This document shows positions 1 through 11,249 of a stretch of DNA of 64,000 bases, one piece after another. Source of the stretch: Gigaspora rosea (taxonomy: Eukaryota; Glomeromycota; Glomeromycetes; Diversisporales; Gigasporaceae). Numbering within the stretch: the stretch's first letter is position 1; the number at the start of each line of letters is the position of its first letter. Location: positions 684,729 to 748,728 of the forward strand of contig QKWP01000011.1 in assembly GCA_003550325.1 (NCBI GenBank), in the 5' to 3' direction. The translations under genes were made by a program, and so were the position numbers. The notes below the pieces were generated by a model. That model was given only the letters and a program-made list of their open reading frames with translations, had not been told where the DNA came from and searched no databases.

Positions 1-11
1 TTTTTTTTTTT

Positions 12-58
<47 letters not shown>

Positions 59-188
59 GGTGATCTGGGATAAAATTTTTGTAACGTGGTCAAAACACTG
101 TGTAATCGTTAAAAATCTGTTAATCGTTATATATCGTTGTGGTCAAAACACGTATAATCGTTAAAGATCTGTTAATCGTTATATATTG
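1..188. repeat. Poly(T) tract and dispersed repeat
   Basis: A run of T fills almost all of positions 1-54. It is followed by AT-rich sequence in which a unit with 'atctgttaatcgttatat' occurs twice (about 115-135 and 165-185). Closely similar sequence recurs at 63090-63170 inside the large repeat near the other end of the window, so this is a dispersed repeat rather than unique DNA. The LTR element is inserted directly after it. No gene is visible. Confidence 0.6.
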
Positions 189-806
189 TGTTATAGTACC
201 AGAAGCCTTCTTTAATTCCGATAAGGTAACAACCACACGGCTCCTGAGATCCCTTACTTTGGGCGTGAAGCGGTGTGCAAAAGAGAAGTATAGTTTTTTT
301 TATGTCTGTAAGAAACTACACACTTCTCTAAGGCAGTTCGGTATAAAACAACAAGAGATAATACTAGACAGTTTATTAATTTAACAAGAGGGCTATTCCA
401 AGGTGTCTGTTCCTTAGAAATCCCAAGAGTTTATTAATAATAAGAGAGGAGGATAAATAATATAAAGGTAAAGATAAAATACAATGTCTGGATCTGTCTA
501 AAACTAAGGGAAATAAGGTGGGTTTATATATCTATTGAGCTAAGCGTCGCTAAGCGTCGTTAAGCGTCGCTAAGCGTCATTAAGCGTCACTAAGCGTCGT
601 TAAGCGTCGCTAAGCGTCATTAAGCGTCGCTAAGCGTCGTTAAGCGTCGCTAAGCGTCATTAAGCGTCGCTAAGCGTCATTGAGTGTCATTGCACATCAA
701 TTTCGCATATCACTATTACTAAATACAGTTATTACAAAATTTCCTTATTTAGTTCTAATTTCTTAACTAATTTCTACCAAAATTAACTACAACTTATTCT
801 ATAACA
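189..806 (-). repeat. 3' LTR (left copy)
   Basis: The copy begins TGTTATAGTACC and ends TTCTATAACA. It is about 618 bp and is directly repeated at 8899-9582. It contains a 10-bp tandem array. As the element reads on the minus strand, this is its 3' LTR. Confidence 0.93.
541..690. repeat. 10-bp tandem array inside left LTR
   Basis: Fourteen copies of a decamer (TAAGCGTCGC, with the last bases varying among GC, GT, AT and AC) occupy 541-680, followed by one degenerate copy. The matching array in the other LTR has only seven good copies, so the array has changed length since insertion. Confidence 0.95.
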
Positions 807-820
807 TTTCTCTCCCCTTT
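807..820 (-). other. Polypurine tract of LTR element
   Basis: Immediately inside the 3' LTR the minus strand is almost pure purine (AAAGGGGAGAGAAA), the expected plus-strand DNA primer site for a retrotransposon read in this direction. The stop codon of the extra frame (819-821) overlaps its upstream edge. Confidence 0.8.
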
Positions 821-1613
821 AAAAATGAACTCTGTGAGTTCTAATTTGGAGAAGGACTTGAGAAAGTTTGGCATTAGTTAACTTTGTAATCATTGTATAA
901 GTAATATAGGTTGTTCGAGAGATGTTTTTTATAGGTCGGTTAGAGAAAAGCAATTTCATCCGTTTGGCACACTTCCATGTATCTCGGGCTCTTCTTTCTT
1001 CTTGAGTCTTCTCAATCATAGATTGAATATCTTTGTGATCATTGGGATGTTTGTCTATAAGGTTACCAAGATAATAATAAGCTTCGAGCAGCTTATTTTG
1101 GTCTTGTCTGTTTCGAGTTCGAGTTTTAATTCGTTTGAGAATTTTCTGCAATTTCTCTTGATACGTTATTCCAGTATATGGAGGAATAAAGGTCTGAGTT
1201 AGAGGTCCACAAGGTTGAATAATATCCTGCACAATTTTGGTTAATTTTTCAGATAATGGAGAAGGAGTGACTTCTTCTTGATTAGTAGTTGGAACTGTTA
1301 ATATTTCTTCTTGTATGTCTTCTAATTCTAAGTTTTGGTTCATTTCTTCTGTGTCATTTACTTCTAGTACATTAATTTCTAATTGTTCTGTATCTTCTAG
1401 AGTGTTCAAAAAATTATTTGAGTCTGGCTCAAGAAAAAAAGTAATTACATTAGTAAGGTCAATAGTCTGAGTGGTATCATTATTATCACATAACCATACA
1501 CATTGTGACGTAATCCACAATGCATAATTTTGGGCGACATTATCTTGTTTCCATGTCTGAAAAAGGTATTGAAGAGCTAACAAGGTTTGAGGTTGTAATG
1601 TAGGGGTGGTCAT
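819..1613 (-). CDS. Extra open frame downstream of integrase in LTR element
   Basis: An uninterrupted frame of 264 codons lies between the integrase region and the polypurine tract, in the sense orientation of the element. I recognise no family. The middle is acidic (many E and D around residues 75-115); the last third is basic and lysine/arginine-rich, with several aromatic residues. There is no zinc knuckle, no clear signal peptide and no long hydrophobic segment, so an envelope-type protein is not supported. It is notable that this frame stays open while the rest of the element is broken. It could be an accessory protein or the end of the polyprotein; I cannot tell which. Confidence 0.45.
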   Translation of the reverse strand: MTTPTLQPQTLLALQYLFQTWKQDNVAQNYALWITSQCVWLCDNNDTTQTIDLTNVITFFLEPDSNNFLNTLEDTEQLEINVLEVNDTEEMNQNLELEDIQEEILTVPTTNQEEVTPSPLSEKLTKIVQDIIQPCGPLTQTFIPPYTGITYQEKLQKILKRIKTRTRNRQDQNKLLEAYYYLGNLIDKHPNDHKDIQSMIEKTQEERRARDTWKCAKRMKLLFSNRPIKNISRTTYITYTMITKLTNAKLSQVLLQIRTHRVHF

Positions 1614-1749
1614 TTTTGGGAAAATTCTAAAAGGGGTAGTTGTATAAATATATTTTGAAGTTTTACGAATTAAATTGTGTGTTTCATCCCCTTGTAGATC
1701 AAATTTCTTCTAGAAATTTCCAGGAGAATCAATAACAACTACTGGTTCC

Positions 1750-3060
1750 TATGTTTGTGGCTCATGATATTTAGCAAGACGATCACTATTATAATATTTT
1801 TGTAAAATTTTTCCTTCTATTGTCCGTAATTTGTAAGCACCATTATCTAATTTCTCATGGATAAGAAAAGGTCCAAATCTTTTGTCTTCAAATTTGGCTG
1901 AGCATGAGGCTTCTAGTTTCTTTCTTTGTATCCACACTTTATCACCAATTTCAAATGTCTCTGTTCGAATATTGGCATCAAAACGGACTTTTTGTTTCTG
2001 CTATAACCGTTTGGTATTTTGTCTAGCCTGAGTCTGATAATTTGGTAATTTCTCGATTAAATCATAAGCACGTTGGAGAATACTTCCTTGTAAGTCTATT
2101 TCATCATTAATTTCTGTAGGTTCTACTGGAAAAGTGCTTCGATTGGTAAGATAGCATATCTCCCATATATAAGTTGAAAGGGGGTATATCCTGTAGTAGC
2201 ATGTCTTTTTGTTCTATATGCTAAGAGAACAGCAGGTATATACAAATTCCAATCATTATCTCCTTTCACTTTTGCAAGTGATTTATACAATGTTCTATTA
2301 AATCTTTCTACCATACCATTTGTCTGGGGTGGTAGAGAGAAGAGAATTTAGAAATTTCTTACAGAGAATTCTAATTGTTTCACTAATAAAATTACGACCT
2401 TGGTCTGATAAGATAATTTTTGAAGTTCCATGTCTACAAATTATCTCTTCAAAGATAAACTGAGCAAGTGTGCTAGCACTAGCATCTGGGACAGCACAAG
2501 CTTTTGGCCATTGTATTAGGTATTCGGTAGCAGCAATAATATATCGATTGTTTTGCTTAGTTATAGGCAAAGGGTCTACAAGGTCAATTCCAACACGTTC
2601 GAAAGCTCTTCCTATTTGTATAGGGTGCAAAGGTTCTTTTCTATGACCTTTTTGTCTTCGTTGGCATTTCTCACAAGTCTTCACATATTCTTGAATATCT
2701 CGATACATTTGATCCCAATAATAGCGGTCGGATATTTTATAATACATAGCGTCTGTTTCCAAATGTCCAGCAGTAGGGTGCTTATGCATCATATATAATA
2801 CTAGTTCGACTTCTGTCCATTTAATAACTCTAAGGGGTCTGTCTGGGTTTCTTTTATTCTTCTTATAGAAAAGGTGATGTCTAATTTCAAAATATTTAGC
2901 CTGGATCATAAGTCTTTTTTGTTCTTGGTCCGTAAGTCCATCCGGAAATCGGTCTGTGTCCAAATAGTGGTGAAGATTATTATATTGGTCAAGATTCATA
3001 TAATTTATTGGGTATAGTCGTCTGAGTCGGTAATCGTGAGAGAGCATCAACATTTGACTG
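1750..3060 (-). pseudogene. Integrase region of the Ty3/gypsy element
   Basis: This is a fossil integrase. An HHCC zinc-binding segment is visible (H...H followed by CEKCQRRQ near 2640-2790), then the catalytic-core landmarks GIDLV (near 2590) and SDQGRNF (near 2400), and a final segment with MVERFNRTL and a C-terminal basic domain near 1750-1940. The gene is broken and is part of the LTR element; no separate function is implied. Confidence 0.85.
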
Positions 3061-3063
3061 AAT

Positions 3064-3516
3064 TCAGCCTGGCTTATGAATAATTCCAAAATTGTATGGT
3101 TGAAGCTTCAAAATCCATCTTCCAATTCTTCCTTTGGGTTCAGCAGTACGTAACCATTTTAATGCTAAGTGGTCTGTAACTAAAATGAATTTTGTAGTGC
3201 CTAAATATTTATGAAAATTTTCTATGGCCCATACAACTGCAGCACATTCAAGTTCAGTTGCTGCATAATTCATTTCTTCTTTTCGCAGACTTTTACTAGC
3301 ATAGGCAATTGGGTGTTCTTTTTCATTCCTATCAAGTTGGCTTAGTGTGGCTCCAAAGCTATTGTAAGAAGCATCAGTAGCAAGTATAAATGTCTCTTTA
3401 AAGTTGGGGTAGGCTAATATAGGGGCAGTAATAAGTCTAGATTTTAACTCTTCAAAAGCTTTTTGTTGTTTATCCTGCCAGTGATAGGGTTTATCTTTTT
3501 GTAGAAGAGAATTCAA
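3064..3516 (-). pseudogene. RNase H region of the Ty3/gypsy element
   Basis: Fossil RNase H segment with ATDAS (first catalytic aspartate), a central E in the TELECAAVVWA segment, and VTDHLALKWL, the usual order in Ty3/gypsy elements. It directly follows the reverse transcriptase region on the minus strand. Confidence 0.88.
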
Positions 3517-3579
3517 AGGGTGAGCAATTGATGAAAAGTTTTGAATAAATTGGCGATAGTATCCGGCAAGTCCAAGGAA

Positions 3580-4210
3580 AGATCAAAGGGCTGTAAGGTT
3601 TTTAGGAGGTTGAATTCGTTGGACAGCTTCTACTTTTTGAGAGTCAGGGGCGATACCCTTAGCAGAAATTAGATGTCCAAGAAAAGGTAGTTGGTGCATC
3701 CAGAAGGTACACTTTTCTATATTAAGTCTGAGTCCTGCTTGTTTAATTCTATTAAATACTCTTTTTAAATGGTCTAAGTGTTCATTAAATGTTTTAGAAT
3801 AAACAATTGTATCATCTAAGTAAACAACTACAAATTTCCATGCAATTCCTATATATTCGCGATTCATTAGCCTTTGGAAGGTTGCAAAAGCATTGCAAAG
3901 AACAAAAGGCATTACATTAAATTCATAAATTCCGTATCGTGTAGTAAAGGCAGTTTTCTCTTTGTCACGGGGTCCATGGCAACTTGCCAATATCCACTTG
4001 CAAGATCGAGAATAGAGAACCAAGAGCATCCTGTAAGGGCATTAAGCATTTCATCAATACGAGGCAGAGGGTAAGCATCCTTTTTAATGATAGCATTTAC
4101 TTTTCTGTAGTCTACACAGAATCGTAATTTGCCATTTTTTTTTCGTACTAGAACAACAAGTGAGGTCCAAGGGCTATCAGAGGGTTGAATGAGTTTATGT
4201 TCTAACATTC
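3580..4210 (-). pseudogene. Reverse transcriptase region of the Ty3/gypsy element
   Basis: Fossil reverse transcriptase. Visible landmarks are LVVLVRKKNGKLRFCVDYRK (near 4100-4160), the PFVLCNAFATFQ segment, and the catalytic YLDD box near 3811-3822, followed by FLGHLIS. These are typical of Ty3/gypsy. The region is broken and forms part of the LTR element. Confidence 0.9.
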
Positions 4211-4539
4211 TTTGGATTTCTTTTTGTATAAATTCTTGTTCATAAGGAGGTACAGAATAAAGGCGAGAGCGAATAGGGTGTACATCCTCAGTATAAATTC
4301 GATGAGCACCAAATTGGTTCGTCCTAGTTTAGTTATATCATTTGCAAATAGGTCTGCGTATTCTTCCAATAATTTTCGAAAAGCTAGGCCCTGTTCTTTA
4401 TTAAGTGGTCCAATATTTAAAGAAGTCTGGGTCGATAGGGTATATTCTTCATGTTCAAGAGTAATAAGATTTACAGGTCTGGGTATAAGGGTTTGGTCTG
4501 GGTCGACAGGTAGTTTATGATCCTGCCTAGGATTCTCTA

Positions 4540-5830
4540 AAAATTTTGACAGAGTGTATCCAACGCATTAGCCCATTGGTGAGCATTTTGGGCTTCTTCT
4601 TGGAAAAAGCGTAATAAAACAGCATTGGTAGTTTTCAAGGTTTCAATTCTTGCTTGTAATTGTTTTATCAGTTGGTCTTGTTGTTGTACTTGTTGTTGAA
4701 GCTGATAGAATTGGGAGTCATCATCCAATTCCTTAATGGTTTCTTTAGTAGTTGGCGAGTAAATTTCTGGGTCTGGAAGTTTGCAATCATCGCAGTATCC
4801 TTGATTGGCATTCAATTCTTCTTGGTGTTTAACATGCAAACATTCCTGGCAGAGGTCAACAGGAACTGTAAAGTTTCTTCGAAGTACAGCGAGGGCATAC
4901 TTCTGGTCATAGTCTGGGTGGCTAGTATCAAAGGATTCATCCAAAATTGCTTGTAGAGGGTCAATATCATTTTCTGATAATAGGTCTGATTCAGCTTGCA
5001 ATATAAGTTGCATTTCCTCATAGCTTCAAGGTTGAGTTATACGGTCAGAGGTTAGAGGTTCTAAGGCCTGGGTGATAGTCTGGTCATTTTCATCCAAGAG
5101 AATCTTTGCAAGTCGGTAAATTCTGGTCTGGTTCATTTTATATTGATGTCCGGCATTCTTTGTTGATTCAGTATAACGTTTGATTCGGGTCCAGAGGTTA
5201 TAGTTAGGATTATACTGGATATCCTGGCTAGCCTTGTATGCGTAGAGGTGTTCTAGTTTACAAAACCATAATTCTTCTCGGAGACTGTCTAATTGACACA
5301 TTCTAGGCCTTGTGTCTAACTTATCACATACTTTGCATTTAACAAGCATTCCACGTCCTTTACCTTGGGTAAAGAAATGGATACTTCTAGGGTCTTCTCA
5401 GTCTAGAGCGCAGTGAAAGTCAGAATAGCATCCAGGTCATACAAGTTTCTCTTCAAGAAGTATAAGAACTTCAGGTCTATTAGGAACTTTACACTGATAA
5501 CAATGGTGGTTACAGCGAGTGCTATGGTTAGATAGGCGATTACTATCAACTTGATCAAGAGTACATCCACACTGATAAACCAAATTTTGCCTTTTCCAAG
5601 TGGTAAGCGGGCAATAGGCTTCAATATGTTCTAATGTACTGCATCCTCTGCAGACATTATTGGGGCAGTCCCTGTATGCAAGTAGGGCTGGTGGTACGTC
5701 ATGGGCTTGTTTAGGGCATTTAACAGCGATATGGCCAAATTCCTGGTACCGGTTACATTGTTGGTCGGACAATTTGCAAAGAGGTGGTCAGGAGAACCAC
5801 AATTTCCACAAACACGCTGTTTAGGAGCTT
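4540..5830 (-). pseudogene. Cysteine-rich spacer between protease and reverse transcriptase
   Basis: This stretch of about 1.3 kb carries several separate CxxC and CCHC-like clusters (for example CGNCGSPDHLFANC near 5765-5810, further C/H clusters near 5700-5500, and CDDCKLPDPE near 4775-4800) plus a glutamine-rich probable coiled coil near 4620-4720. Standard Ty3/gypsy polyproteins have no such zinc-rich spacer between protease and RT. It is a fossil part of the element and its role is unknown. Confidence 0.6.
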
Positions 5831-6079
5831 TTCTGTTTTTACGGCGAGAATGATAAATGGTCCATTCATTTTCTTCTGGTGAAAGGGATTGGTCTGAGTC
5901 TTCTCGATCGAAAGCATAAGCTTCTCTGTGATACAAGTATTCTGGTTCATAAAGGTCTAGTTCATCTGGTGCAGTCACAGTGGGTTGACTAGGTAGGGGT
6001 TGGTTACTTTCATAAGTAGTAGGGATAGTATGTTTTTTGTTTCCCCATTTAAAAGTATAGCAGCCATTTTTCCAGTTAT

Positions 6080-6443
6080 AGTTTGCTTCCACTTTTTGAT
6101 TCCAGTTATTGTCTAAGAGAAGAGAGTAAGAAGTAGTATCTACTACTTCCACAGTAAGGGGGATAGTAATATGGTTAATTTTAATTGGTAAGTCTTTTAT
6201 AATTCCCAAAGGTCGAGTAGAAGTTCCAACTGCAAGAACAATAAGGCTGTGAGAGGCCTTTTCAATAGTCAATCCAAGTTCCTTGACTGCCTTGTGAGCA
6301 ATCATGCTGATTGAAGCACCACTATCAATAATAGCTTGATAGGGTTTATTCTGCAAAGAAACATTACATTTAACAGGTGTAGTATAAGCAGGTGTTTGGA
6401 CAAGATTGGCATTTTTGGCTTCCTCATACAGGTGAGTAGCCAA
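6080..6443 (-). pseudogene. Aspartic protease region of the Ty3/gypsy element
   Basis: Fossil retropepsin-like segment. It has the active-site motif DSGASISMI near 6290-6320, preceded by the hydrophobic NKPYQAII strand and followed by the LGLTIE and LPIKINHI strands expected of the fold. It belongs to the LTR element. Confidence 0.85.
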
Positions 6444-6779
6444 GGCACCTCGGATAGATGGATTATTGAGTAGTATTTCCCATTTGCTAGCAGTAAGAGA
6501 GGGTGTCTGAGTCTGATTTTGTGTAAGATAGTTAACACTTCGATGATAAGGAGAAGGAGATCGATTAGAAGAGTTTTGGTAAGAGCGATAGTTATCATCA
6601 TTTCGACTTCTATAATTATTATCCCTAGATTGGCTTCTAGGTTGGGAATTATTGCGACTGCGAGAATGGTCTCTGTTATTGGAATATCGGTCAGAAAAGC
6701 GACCATTTCAGTTTCTATTTTGGTTGTTATTTCTGTTCCAATTATTGTTATTATTATTACGACGGGAATTGGATCCTTG

Positions 6780-8591
6780 TCATTGGTCCTGTTTTCTACT
6801 ATTACAGTCACGAATAAAATGACCAGTGCATCCACAATAATAACAGATAGGAGGCTCTTTCATTCGAGGGGTTTGGGCACGGTTGTTAGCATAATTAACA
6901 GAAGAGGTAGGTGTAGTCTGTGTCTGGGCTAAGTTGATACTAAGCTTAGCAATTTGGTCTGTAAGTTGTTGAATAGCTTGGTCAGTATTGGTAGTAGGGG
7001 CAGTCATCAATTTCTAGTTTCCCTGCGAAGGGCTACTTCAATAGCATTGTCCAAGGTATTAGGTATAGCAGCTTGAACATTAACTGCATACTCAGGACGT
7101 AAACCTTAAATAAAAAGTTGTTTAACAAAATCAGCTGGAAAAACCTCAGTAAGGTCCACTTTCTTTTGTAAGGTACGAAATCGGTTAACATATCCATCTA
7201 TAGTCTCTGTGGTCCTTGCTTAATATCAAAAAGCTGTTTTTGCCAGAGAGCCTTTTGCTTAGTAGTGTAGAAACGGGCTTTAAAAAGATGCTAGAAACTT
7301 CGGTCCTGGGCACTATCATTATTGAAAGCATTGGGTACTGGGTTTAAAGTGGTGTACCAGTCCAGAGCAACTTTTTTAAGATACACAGGAGCAAGTTGGA
7401 GTTTCCGTTCAGCACTCCATTTATTAGCAGTAGTGGCTCTTCTAAATTCCTTCAGCCAGTTAGCAGGGTCTTGGGTTTCATCTCCATAAAAATCGGCAAC
7501 AGTTATGAGAGTTTTCTCAGAGCCTTGTCCAAGGGCATTAGCAAGATCAGTTATGGCTTGTGCAGCAGTTCGTAAAGTAGCGTCTCCCATTGGATTTTCT
7601 GGTTGGTTAGGAGGTAAGATAGGGTTTAATTCTTCAACAAGAGGTTGTAAATTTATTTCCTCAAATTGTTGAGGGGAGTCAGCTCTAACAATAGTAGCGT
7701 CTTGGTTTTGTATATAATGATCAAGTGGGTCAATTAAATTTTGGTTGTTAAGAGGAGATGTATTAAGTAATGGAAGTGTATGGCGTGGAGTAACGTTTAT
7801 ATCTAAATTAACAGTAGGGTAAAATTCAGTTACAGGAGGAGGTGGAGGAACAGTTGTGTGAGCAGGAGAAAAGGTTTGTTGTATATAGTGAAAGAAGCGA
7901 TTTTGTGGAGAAGGAGTAGTTTCTCGAGTATAATGATATGGAATTTCTAAAATAAGTGAAGAAGGAAGTGCAAGACATGGAGGGATTGGTATATAAGTAT
8001 TAGTGGAAGAACCAACACCAGTATCAGCTAATTGTTCAGGTCCTAAAGTAAATATAGATCTAGGTGAAGAAACGTCAAAGTTTAATTCAGTTCTTCCTAA
8101 TTGATTTTGAAAATCGAATAGAAGGTTTTCAGTTCCTAGTTGAGTTGAAGCAGGCTAGAAGGTAAGAGGTCCTTGATGTGAAGATCAAGTAGGGTAGCTT
8201 CAAAATTAAGAGGTAAGACAGGTGCAAAAGTATAGGGGGTATGTGCAAGGAGTAGACCAGCAATAACTTCTTTTGGGTCTAAAAGGTCGTTATTATAGCG
8301 GCAACTAAAAACAATGTCTTGAGCAGCAGCTCTAACAGTATTATAATCAGTAGCAGTAACTAAAACACAGTAAGAGTCGTTTGTCTTTTGTGAATATTGG
8401 GTAGCAAATTAATTGTTTCGATATGTTCCCCAAAATCGTCGAAAAGAACGGTATAAATTAGCAACAGGATAACAGATGGTACAGGATAAATCAGAATGGT
8501 AGGCTTGTAAAACGTCTACTGCAAGTGAGGAAGGATGACTTGTTTCATGTACTTTATTTTGTTCTAAATATAATTCGTATACTCTATTCAT
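6780..8591 (-). pseudogene. Gag region of the Ty3/gypsy element
   Basis: Fossil Gag. A capsid-like segment near 7300-7590 contains PANWLKEFRRA and ALDWYTTL, typical of retrotransposon capsids, and a single CCHC zinc knuckle (CYYCGCTGHFIRDC) lies near 6803-6845. The upstream part to about 8591 shows only weak coding signal. The region is broken. Confidence 0.75.
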
Positions 8592-8880
8592 ATAGAGGGT
8601 CAGTTCCCAAGTCCCAAGGAAACTAATAAAAGAATAATAGAATATATCTTCAAAAATAAAAGGTTAATAGTAAGTTGTTAACAAAATTTTAATCTCCAAA
8701 ATATAGTAAATAGTTAATATTCAACAAAAAAAAATTTCAAGTAAGTTGTAAGAAAATAACAAGAGTACAATTAAATAGCAAGAGAGTTAGTAACAGCCAA
8801 AAAAAATAAATAAATTTCTGCCAAAAGTAATAATAAGATTTCCAATTTCTTCAAGAATATCCAATAATTTAATTAGGTTT

Positions 8881-8896
8881 CCGCCAGAAGGCACCA
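8881..8896 (-). other. Primer-binding site of LTR element
   Basis: Two bases inside the 5' LTR the minus strand reads TGGTGCCTTCTGGCGG, complementary to a tRNA 3' end finishing in CCA. I cannot say which tRNA without a tRNA set to compare. Confidence 0.7.
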
Positions 8897-8898
8897 AA

Positions 8899-9582
8899 TG
8901 TTACAGTACCGGAAGCCTTCTTTAATTCCGATAAGGTAACAATCACACGGCTCCTGAGATCCCTTACTTTGGGCGTAAAGCGGTGTGCAAGAGGGAAGTA
9001 TAGTTTCTTTTATGTCTGTAAGAAACTATACACTTCTCTAAGGCAGTTCGGTATAAAACAACAAGAGATAATACTAGACAGTTTATTAATTTAACAAGAG
9101 GGCTATTCCAAGGTGTCTGTTCCTTAGAAATCCCAAGAGTTTATTAATAATAAGAGAGGAGGATAATAAATATAAAGGTAAAGATAAAATACAATGTCTG
9201 GATCTGTCTAAACTAAGGGAAATAAGGTGGGTTTATATATCTATTGAGCTAAGCGTCGCTAAGCGTCGTTAAGCGTCACTAAGCGTCGTTAAGCGTCACT
9301 AAGCATTGTTAAGCGTCATTGAGTGTCATTGCACATCAATTTCGCATATTACCGTAAACTGCCATATAAACAGCCCCCCACATATCAGACCCCCCTCTCA
9401 TTTTTACTAATAATTTTCTTTTTTTTACTAATTAATTTTTTTGGTGGAATGTACCAGACCCGGGCTGTTTATACGGCAGTTTACGGTACTATTACTAAAT
9501 ACAGTTATTACAAAATTTCCTTATTTAGTTCTAATTTCTTAACTAATTTCTACCAAAATTAACTACAACTTATTCTATAACA
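8899..9582 (-). repeat. 5' LTR (right copy) with MITE insertion
   Basis: This is the direct repeat of 189-806. It holds only seven good copies of the 10-bp tandem unit (9250-9319) and is lengthened by a 135-bp MITE at 9352-9486. Aligned parts differ from the other LTR at about ten positions. Confidence 0.93.
9352..9486. mobile_element. 135-bp MITE with TA target duplication inside the LTR
   Basis: The terminal inverted repeats are about 25 bp, beginning CCGTAAACTGCC and ending GGCAGTTTACGG with the match continuing through CATATAAACAGCCC. The element is flanked by TA on both sides (9350-9351 and 9487-9488), and removing it plus one TA restores the uninterrupted sequence seen in the other LTR apart from one base. 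TA duplication suggests a Tc1/mariner-type mobiliser. No coding capacity. Confidence 0.92.
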
Positions 9583-10957
9583 ATTGTTTTAAATAATTCT
9601 GATTATAATCGATTTGTAGATATATAACGATATATATCGATTTAGATATATATCGATTTTTAGCAAGTTAATCGATAGATATCGTTATTTTTTAATTGAT
9701 ACAAAACGATTAACTGTTATATATCGATCAATATCTATATATAAAATTTCCTGATGAACTTCATTCACTTTCATTTAAATTCGAACTAAATTATTTTCGC
9801 TTGAACATATACCTAATTTTCTCATTAAAATTTATCCCTTTACTTTGAATATATTTTGTTCTATCACACTTATTCTTTTTCGTTTGAACAAACCTTATTG
9901 ACTATTTCATGAAACAATATACATGGGTTGTATTACTAGCAAAAATATGCTTAAGTAGATCGAATGCCAAAACAGAAAAAAAACGAACACTAAAGAACTT
10001 CTCTTAAATTAACGTGTCTTTTTTATGGTTAGGCAGATTAAAAGATGAAACGAGAAACAATCGAATTCTAAAGAACTGTCTCTTATAATAATGTGATTTT
10101 ATTTATTCTTCAACTATGAACTGTTCACTAGATCAAGAGCGAATGGAAGGTTCTTCTCCTTTATCTCAAACTTACCATGAAAACTTCACGACTAATTCTC
10201 AAAACTATAGCAATAATTACTTCTCTTTGTATTCTGAAATGAGTTTTTTGCCAAATATTTTCATGGTAACAATGTATAGGAAGAACAAACACATCATTTA
10301 TTTTCTTTACCTCAAAGTTATTGCACTTCTAATAATGTTGTTTATTGAAGGTTAGGGTTAGGGTGAACCAATTTAAAATTTTTGCTTTTCTTTGCCTTAG
10401 TAAAAAAAAAATGCTGAAGCGGAGGCGACAGCCGTAGCGGAAGCATAAACTATCCTTTGCGAAGCAAAGGATAACGGATTAACTTCTTTCTGAATCTAAG
10501 AATGCTGTATGTTAATTAAAGATTCTAACTTAAGACTATAAAATTAGACTTTTTAAAGTTTTATTATTAGATCATTATACTATTATTAATGTTGTTTATT
10601 AACGAAATTTTTGTAAAGCATATATTACACGAATATACAAATATACAAGGTTCGTAATATTAAAGATCTTAATATCTAATATACATATGCATGTATAAGC
10701 GTATATATATGTATGTATGTACATATAGTATATTATGTATAAAACATAATTTTATATTGGGGGGAATCACCACTAGTTAAAAATAGCAATACTCTTAAAA
10801 TAAAAAAAATAAAATAAAAATAATACATATTTAAATAAAAATAAAAAAAAACTAAAGCAAATATAACTAAATTGAAAAAAATAAATTATTTCAAAAAAAA
10901 TTTAATAAGTTAAAAAGAAATAAATTATTACAAAAAAAAAAAAAAATATATTTTTTT
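9583..10957. other. AT-rich interval without a convincing gene
   Basis: AT-rich DNA with clusters of TATATATCGAT-like sequence (9600-9745). A perfect 10-bp stem with a 3-nt loop (TATCCTTTGC / GCAAAGGATA) lies at 10451-10473. A short TTAGGG-like doublet occurs near 10350. A 79-codon frame at 10116-10355 has no recognisable features. Confidence 0.5.
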
Positions 10958-11241
10958 TAAAGCTTCGTAGCCGGTCTGGCCTTTATTAGGAATTATATAG
11001 AGACTACATAATATATACCCCAATAGTAATAACTAACATGAACCCGGCTGCTTGAATTGGTGCCCAAGTTTGGCTACTGCACTAAAATGGTTTGCTTATA
11101 CTCAAGCAACGGTCTTCCCTATTAAGCAAGAAATATAGCACCGCCTGGTTTCAGAAACCAATCACAGAATCCATTTTAGCTAAAAACTTCTTCTCTGAGC
11201 TTCTCATAAAGAAAAATAAAAAGGGAAAGAAATTAAAGGGG
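10958..11241 (-). mobile_element. LINE 3' tail fragment
   Basis: Read on the minus strand this ends with a CTAATAAAG polyadenylation-like signal and an A-rich tail. A stretch with GGGCACCAATTC...GCCGGGTT resembles the 3' end of the LINE at 47 kb (GGGCACTAGTGGAG...GCCGGGTA). It is probably a 5'-truncated LINE copy. Its upstream part is interrupted by the hAT MITE at 11250-11547. Confidence 0.5.
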
Positions 11242-11249
11242 ACAAAACC

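Larger units (their letters stand above)
189..9582 (-). mobile_element. Ty3/gypsy LTR retrotransposon, broken copy
   Basis: This is a 9.4 kb fossil Ty3/gypsy element read on the minus strand. It has two LTRs with TG...CA ends, a 4-bp target duplication (ATTG at 185-188 and 9583-9586), a primer-binding site and a polypurine tract. Parts in 5' to 3' order on the minus strand are a Gag region with zinc knuckle, aspartic protease, an unusual cysteine-rich stretch, reverse transcriptase, RNase H and integrase, followed by one extra open frame. The order RT-RNase H-integrase is the Ty3/gypsy order. The coding region is broken, with roughly a dozen interruptions, so the copy cannot be autonomous. 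The LTRs differ at only about 2% of aligned bases apart from a tandem-repeat length change, so the insertion is fairly young. A small MITE later entered the right LTR. Confidence 0.93.

Noticed and set aside
10344-10362. TTAGGG-like doublet resembling telomere repeat
   Set aside because: Only about two units and no adjacent subterminal structure; similar short TAACCC strings occur elsewhere in the window by chance or inside MITEs.
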